Assembly: GCA_964008075.1 (NCBI GenBank) | Contig: CAXGAP010000009.1 | Coordinates: 1-39,025 of the forward strand | Length of the DNA: 39,025 nt | Direction of reading: 5' to 3' | Origin: UBA724 sp964008075 | GTDB taxonomy: Bacteria; Bacteroidota; Bacteroidia; Flavobacteriales; Flavobacteriaceae | Shown: positions 35,197 through 39,025 of the stretch, one piece after another | How positions within the stretch are numbered: position 1 is the stretch's first letter | Layout: every line of letters starts with the position of its first letter | The notes under the pieces: model-generated | Database searches by the model: none | What the model saw: the letters and a program-made list of their open reading frames with translations, nothing else | Told to the model about the DNA's origin: nothing | Position numbers and translations under genes: made by a program

Positions 35197-35201
35197 CATT
35201 T

Positions 35202-35945
35202 ATGCAAAACAAAAAGGAATGGTTTGCTTCGTGGTTTGACTCTACCTACTATCATAGTCTATATGCGCACAGGGATCACCAAGAGGCAGCTGCTTTTATT
35301 GCACGACTCATCGATTTGATACAGCCCAAAGATGATGCAACAATCCTAGATGTTGCTTGTGGTCGAGGGCGTCATTCGCTGGAAATTCATCGTCACGGGT
35401 ATGAAATCACTGGCATCGATCTGTCTCCAAAAAACATTAAGTTTGCACATGAAACTGCAAAACGAAAAGGGATTGATGAAAAGGTACAATTTATGGTGCA
35501 AGATATGCGTGAACCTATCGGTAAACAATTTTCCCATTTGCTCAACTTGTTTACCAGTTTTGGGTACTTCAAAAACCCAAATGACAATGTTCGCACCCTC
35601 AAAGCCTTTCGCGCCCAACTGGCACCAAATGGCGTTGGCGTAATCGATTATCTAAACCCAAAGTGGGTTCTCTCCAACCTAATTGAAAGTGAAAAGTTGA
35701 TCCGTGATGGTATTGAATTTTCAATCCAACGACATCAAAAAGGAAAATGGCTTCAGAAAAACATCCGATTTCAAGTCAATGCACAAGATTTTTATTTTCA
35801 AGAAGAGGTAGAGTTGTTGGAAGTCAAGGATTTTATCGATTTGTTTGCACAAGCAAATCTTGAGTTGGTCGATTTGTTTGGTGATTATCAACTAAGCACT
35901 TATGACAGCGAAAAATCAAGCCGACAAATCTTAATTTTTCAATGA
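35202..35945 (+). CDS. class I SAM-dependent methyltransferase
   Basis: Soluble methyltransferase, 247 aa from ATG 35202 (MQNKKEWFASWFDSTYYHSLY); the frame is open upstream inside the divergent gene and that part was rejected. Motif I is ILDVACGRGRHSLEI, motif II ITGIDLSP, and LLNLFTSFGYF is the motif IV region. The substrate is not evident; the family includes small-molecule and tRNA-modifying enzymes. The stop overlaps the ZIP transporter start by 4 bases. Confidence 0.88.
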   Translation: MQNKKEWFASWFDSTYYHSLYAHRDHQEAAAFIARLIDLIQPKDDATILDVACGRGRHSLEIHRHGYEITGIDLSPKNIKFAHETAKRKGIDEKVQFMVQDMREPIGKQFSHLLNLFTSFGYFKNPNDNVRTLKAFRAQLAPNGVGVIDYLNPKWVLSNLIESEKLIRDGIEFSIQRHQKGKWLQKNIRFQVNAQDFYFQEEVELLEVKDFIDLFAQANLELVDLFGDYQLSTYDSEKSSRQILIFQ

Positions 35946-36616
35946 ACAACTACATCCTTCCTATCGCTGCAGTTGTCCTTGGTGGTTTATCCATTTTGAT
36001 TTGGAAACCAAAAGAACTTTCTTCGATCAAATTAATTCTTGCATTTAGTGGTGCTTTTCTTCTATCGATTACTGTTTTGGAAATGCTCCCAAATGTATAT
36101 CAATCTCATGGATTAGTCGTGGGTTATTGGGTGTTGGGTGGTATGGTTCTTCAGTTATTTTTAGAATCGATTTCTAAAGGAGCAGAGCATGGGCACATTG
36201 ATATCACTCAATCATCGGGTCTTCCATGGGCGATTTGGATCAGTCTCTGTTTTCACTCCCTTCTTGAGGGAATTCCAATGCATTATAATGATTATATGGC
36301 AATAGGTGTATTTTTACACAAACTCCCCATTGCTATGCTTCTAAGTTTTTTTCTCTTACAATCACAGCGTCCCAAAATACAAGTTGCTTTACTTTTTTTA
36401 ATTTTTGGTTCATCCACCCCTATGGGCACCTATCTATCCTCTTCCTATTCTATATTTTCCGATGCTTATATCGAGTTGAGCGCATTGGTTGCAGGAATGT
36501 TTTTGCACGTATCAACCACCATCCTATTTGAAAGTGCAGATGGACATCGATTCAACAAAACTAAAACCATTGCTATTCTATTGGGAATTTCTTTTGCAGT
36601 AATGTCAATTGGTTAA
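35942..36616 (+). CDS. ZIP family divalent metal transporter
   Basis: Inner-membrane metal permease, 224 aa with about seven or eight helices. The metal-site motifs of helices 4 and 5 are present: FHSLLEGIP and LHKLPIA (His residues and Glu). A His-rich cytoplasmic loop (GAEHGHIDI) precedes them. It likely imports zinc or iron. Its ATG overlaps the methyltransferase stop (ATGA), so it is likely coupled. No Fur or Zur box was recognised. Confidence 0.88.
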   Translation: MNNYILPIAAVVLGGLSILIWKPKELSSIKLILAFSGAFLLSITVLEMLPNVYQSHGLVVGYWVLGGMVLQLFLESISKGAEHGHIDITQSSGLPWAIWISLCFHSLLEGIPMHYNDYMAIGVFLHKLPIAMLLSFFLLQSQRPKIQVALLFLIFGSSTPMGTYLSSSYSIFSDAYIELSALVAGMFLHVSTTILFESADGHRFNKTKTIAILLGISFAVMSIG

Positions 36617-36656
36617 TCATCTTTTCAAATACTAGTTTATCCTCCTTCAAATCAAT

Positions 36657-36664
36657 TATATTTG
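36657..36664 (+). promoter_or_regulatory. -7 box (TATATTTG) before the DUF5916 gene
   Basis: Perfect TAnnTTTG ending four bases before ATA 36669, the proposed start of the DUF5916 gene. The spacing matches other genes of this window. Confidence 0.6.
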
Positions 36665-36668
36665 CCAA

Positions 36669-38858
36669 ATAAAATCATACTCCAAAATTAAAAATCACCT
36701 GCTTTTTTTACTGATTTGTATCAATTTACATGCCCAACTGCCATTGATCGATGGAGTGGTTGACTCTTTGGAGTGGGCTGGTGCTTCGCGCTTTTCAATT
36801 GGTTATGAAATAGAGCCAGCAGACAATGTAGCAGCTTCCTACGACACAGATGTATTTATCACCACTACTCCTACTGATATATTGGTTGGATTTATTGCAC
36901 AAGCAGATATGAGCAACCTACGATCATCTGTAAGAAGTAGAGACGAAATCAATAATGACGAAAACGTTGCCATCGGTATTGACACCTATGGAGACGGTCG
37001 GGCGATGATTGTATTAGGCTCCAATCCGGAAGGCAGTCAATTTGACATAAAAATACTCCCTGATGGTAGTAGTGACGATTACAATATGGCATTTGAGACC
37101 TTCACATCAAAACACAAAGAAAGTTACCATGTGGAGTTTCGCATCCCCATTCGTAATTTTTCATTTTCCTCAGACGATACTCAAAGATGGAACTTGGTTT
37201 TTAGTCGAAACTCTTATGTTGGAACAATAAGAACACAATTCTTGAGTTTTCCGTATGATCGTACTAATACATGTGTGGCTTGTCAAAGCACCGATGAGCT
37301 GGTCTTACGAAACATTTTGTTAAAAAAAAGAGCCAGTCTCTTACCCTATGTCTATGCTGGGCATTCGGGTGAGCGAAATGATAATGATAATTTCACACAA
37401 AACCCAATCAAAGGAGATATAGGACTCAGTGGTTTATTTGATCTCAATAGCAATACATTCGTAGAATTTGCCGTCAACCCTGACTTTTCTCAGATCGAAG
37501 CAGATGTGTCTCAAATAGATGTCAACGAAACATTTGCTTTGTTTTACCCCGAACGACGACCATATTTTAATGAGGGAAATGATATTATCGTATCGTTGCA
37601 AAATGCAGTTTATACACGATCGATCAACAACCCCATAGCATCCTCAAAACTGATCCATCAAGGAAAAAATCAACGCATCTACTGGTTAACTGCCTATGAT
37701 CAAAACGCTCCATATCTTGTGGCTGGTCAAAACAAATCCTATAGTGGAGTGGGCAAAGAAGTCTGGTCAAACATATTGAGTTATCAGCAGGTTTACGACC
37801 AAGGACGGAGAATCGGTTTGCTATCAACAAATCGATTTTTTAAAGACGGTGGTCACGGGCAATTGTTTGGCATCAACGGATTGATTGGCTTAACAAAAAC
37901 CATTGACCTCAATTTTGAGTACAATTTCTCCACTCTTGAGGAACCAATCAGCAGTTGGATTGACTCACCGGCTGTTGAGGGTGGGAAAACAGTTAGACTG
38001 GACGGAGAGACAAAAACCGGTAGTGGATTGAGTGTAATCCTCACACGCAACACCAACAGTTGGACAAGCAACCTGAGTTATAATTATTTGACACCAAATT
38101 ATGAGGCACCGTTAGGGTTTATTACCCAAAACAATTTGCAAACCCTCAACTTTAATCAGCGTTATACTTACTTTCCAAAAGACAAGTCTTCACTCATTCA
38201 AAATCTCAATGCAGAGGCCAATGGCAGCCTAGACTATACCATCGATGACTTGCCACAATTTGCAGGTCTGTCTTTGGAATCTCGTATCGTATGGCGTAAA
38301 AACTTTAGAACTGGAACGGGGTTTAACCATACGATCAAGGAAGTTTATGAGGGTTTTACGGGTCGTTCTGTTACAGAATTCAGAATGTGGAACAACTATA
38401 ATCCAAACGAAGCGATCAGCATTGGTGCTTACTTTTCCGTTGGTGAGGAGTTTTGGTATGATGAGGACAATCCAGCTGTTGGTGATCGTTTTTATGCTGG
38501 TTCGTTTAGTACTTTCCAGCCCAATTCAAAACTGAGTATTCGAACAACCATTCGTTATGGTCAATTGAGGAGTAAAGTCGATCAGAGTATCTACTTTAAA
38601 GGATCATTGAGTCGTACGACAATAAATTATCAGTTCAATAACAACCTATCCTTTCGTTTTGTTGGGGAATATAACAGCTTTGATGACAAATTTTTTATAC
38701 AACCCTTACTCAAGTGGAACCCCAATCCATTTACAGTATTTTATGCTGGTGGCAGTCATGGATATCGCAGGCCAGAAGTCAACCCATCGATTGGAAAAGA
38801 CTTTTGGCTAGAAAACAGTCAGCTCTATATCAAGTTTCAATACCTTTTTGATATCTAA
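36669..38858 (+). CDS. DUF5916 outer-membrane protein with CBM9-like N-terminal domain
   Basis: About 729 aa. After the signal peptide comes a CBM9-like beta-sandwich (about 25-230; IDGVVDSLEWAGA ... VAIGIDTYGDGR ... VEFRIPI), then the DUF5916 barrel-like part with the hallmark NPDFSQIEADVSQIDVN and FYPERRPYFNEG, ending in an aromatic strand (IKFQYLFDI). Role unknown; probably surface glycan- or TonB-related. The first standard start, TTG 36744, would lack any signal peptide. The same frame upstream encodes KSYSKIKNHLLFLLICINLHAQ, a clear signal peptide, and no ATG, GTG or TTG precedes it. I therefore propose ATA 36669 as the start; a sequence error or mutated ATG is possible. Confidence 0.75.
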   Translation: MKSYSKIKNHLLFLLICINLHAQLPLIDGVVDSLEWAGASRFSIGYEIEPADNVAASYDTDVFITTTPTDILVGFIAQADMSNLRSSVRSRDEINNDENVAIGIDTYGDGRAMIVLGSNPEGSQFDIKILPDGSSDDYNMAFETFTSKHKESYHVEFRIPIRNFSFSSDDTQRWNLVFSRNSYVGTIRTQFLSFPYDRTNTCVACQSTDELVLRNILLKKRASLLPYVYAGHSGERNDNDNFTQNPIKGDIGLSGLFDLNSNTFVEFAVNPDFSQIEADVSQIDVNETFALFYPERRPYFNEGNDIIVSLQNAVYTRSINNPIASSKLIHQGKNQRIYWLTAYDQNAPYLVAGQNKSYSGVGKEVWSNILSYQQVYDQGRRIGLLSTNRFFKDGGHGQLFGINGLIGLTKTIDLNFEYNFSTLEEPISSWIDSPAVEGGKTVRLDGETKTGSGLSVILTRNTNSWTSNLSYNYLTPNYEAPLGFITQNNLQTLNFNQRYTYFPKDKSSLIQNLNAEANGSLDYTIDDLPQFAGLSLESRIVWRKNFRTGTGFNHTIKEVYEGFTGRSVTEFRMWNNYNPNEAISIGAYFSVGEEFWYDEDNPAVGDRFYAGSFSTFQPNSKLSIRTTIRYGQLRSKVDQSIYFKGSLSRTTINYQFNNNLSFRFVGEYNSFDDKFFIQPLLKWNPNPFTVFYAGGSHGYRRPEVNPSIGKDFWLENSQLYIKFQYLFDI

Positions 38859-38924
38859 ATCATTACACCTAAACTCTTTGAAACACCCATCTTTGGAAAT
38901 GCTAAAATTATTATTAAAATATAT

Positions 38925-38958
38925 AAATAAAAAACCCCTTCAAGATTGTGAAGGGGTT
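38925..38958 (-). terminator. rRNA operon terminator
   Basis: Inverted repeat AACCCCTTCA / TGAAGGGGTT (38933-38942 and 38949-38958, 6-base loop). On the minus strand it is followed by a T-rich tract (TTTTTTATTT). It lies just past the 5S gene end, so it ends the rRNA transcript. Confidence 0.85.
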
Positions 38959-38961
38959 CGA

Positions 38962-39025
38962 AGAAGGCGGCGACATACTCTCCCACCAATGGCAGTACCA
39001 TCTGCGCTATTGGGCTTAACTTCTC
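38962..39025 (-). rRNA. rrf: 5S ribosomal RNA, 3' part (cut by the window edge)
   Basis: The minus strand reads GAGAAGTTAAGCCC, then GCGCAGATGGTACTG and GTGGGAGAGTATGTCGCCGCC, the conserved loop and 3' stem of bacterial 5S rRNA. Only about the last 60 bases are in the window; the 5' half and the 23S and 16S genes should lie to the right. The 3' end is placed just before the terminator hairpin and may be off by a few bases. It faces the DUF5916 gene tail to tail. Confidence 0.92.

Overview
The window is a compact, AT-rich chromosomal stretch from a member of the Bacteroidota, most likely a flavobacterium-like lineage. The evidence is a type IX secretion (T9SS) cargo protein with a C-terminal sorting tail, a DUF4835/PorD-like protein, DUF5916 and DUF6913 family genes, the Bacteroidota form of RNA polymerase omega, an RprXY-like two-component pair, TAnnTTTG-type -7 promoter boxes, few Shine-Dalgarno sequences and many TTG starts. 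No phage, insertion sequence, CRISPR array or tRNA was seen.

Layout. 1-615: a decayed DUF2807 gene. 616-1926 (-): MFS transporter. 2005-5187 (+): alpha/beta hydrolase, two tandem methionine sulfoxide reductases B (one a lipoprotein, one cytoplasmic) and dihydrolipoyl dehydrogenase. 5277-7489: SDR (+), aroQ (-), xerD (+). 7486-21963 (-): a 14.5 kb run of 16 genes (GNAT, prmC, ligA, DUF6913, dapA, bamD, rpoZ, coaBC, DUF4835, recN, fabI, ybbR-like, coaE, sensor kinase, response regulator order as transcribed). 22009-23446: ribD (+) and a thioesterase (-), tail to tail. 23624-26230 (+): dnaA, low-molecular-weight phosphatase, RsmI-like methylase. 26220-28037 (-): dapF and mltG, a peptidoglycan pair. 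28146-33708 (+): DegP/HtrA protease, trmD and a 1136-residue T9SS cargo with Asp-box propeller repeats. 33989-35140 (-) and 35202-36616 (+): divergent RNA methyltransferase, SAM methyltransferase and ZIP transporter. 36669-38858 (+): DUF5916 outer-membrane barrel. 38962-39025 (-): 3' end of a 5S rRNA with its terminator.

How the genes work together. Most are housekeeping: coenzyme A (coaBC, coaE), lysine/peptidoglycan (dapA, dapF, mltG), fatty acids (fabI), replication, recombination and repair (dnaA, ligA, recN, xerD), translation (prmC, trmD, RlmL-like). A second theme is the envelope: bamD, DUF4835/PorD-like, HtrA, lipoprotein MsrB, sensor kinase, T9SS cargo and DUF5916 barrel.

The most unusual signals are regulatory. 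Many first genes of transcription units have a TAnnTTTG-like box ending only 2-5 nt before the start codon, suggesting leaderless mRNAs. By this rule the DUF5916 gene should start at an ATA codon, and reading from there restores a complete signal peptide. Four convergent gene pairs also overlap at their stop codons, leaving no room for intergenic terminators. I found no clearly undescribed multi-gene system; the best candidates for novelty are the leaderless promoter pattern, the ATA start and the MsrB pair.
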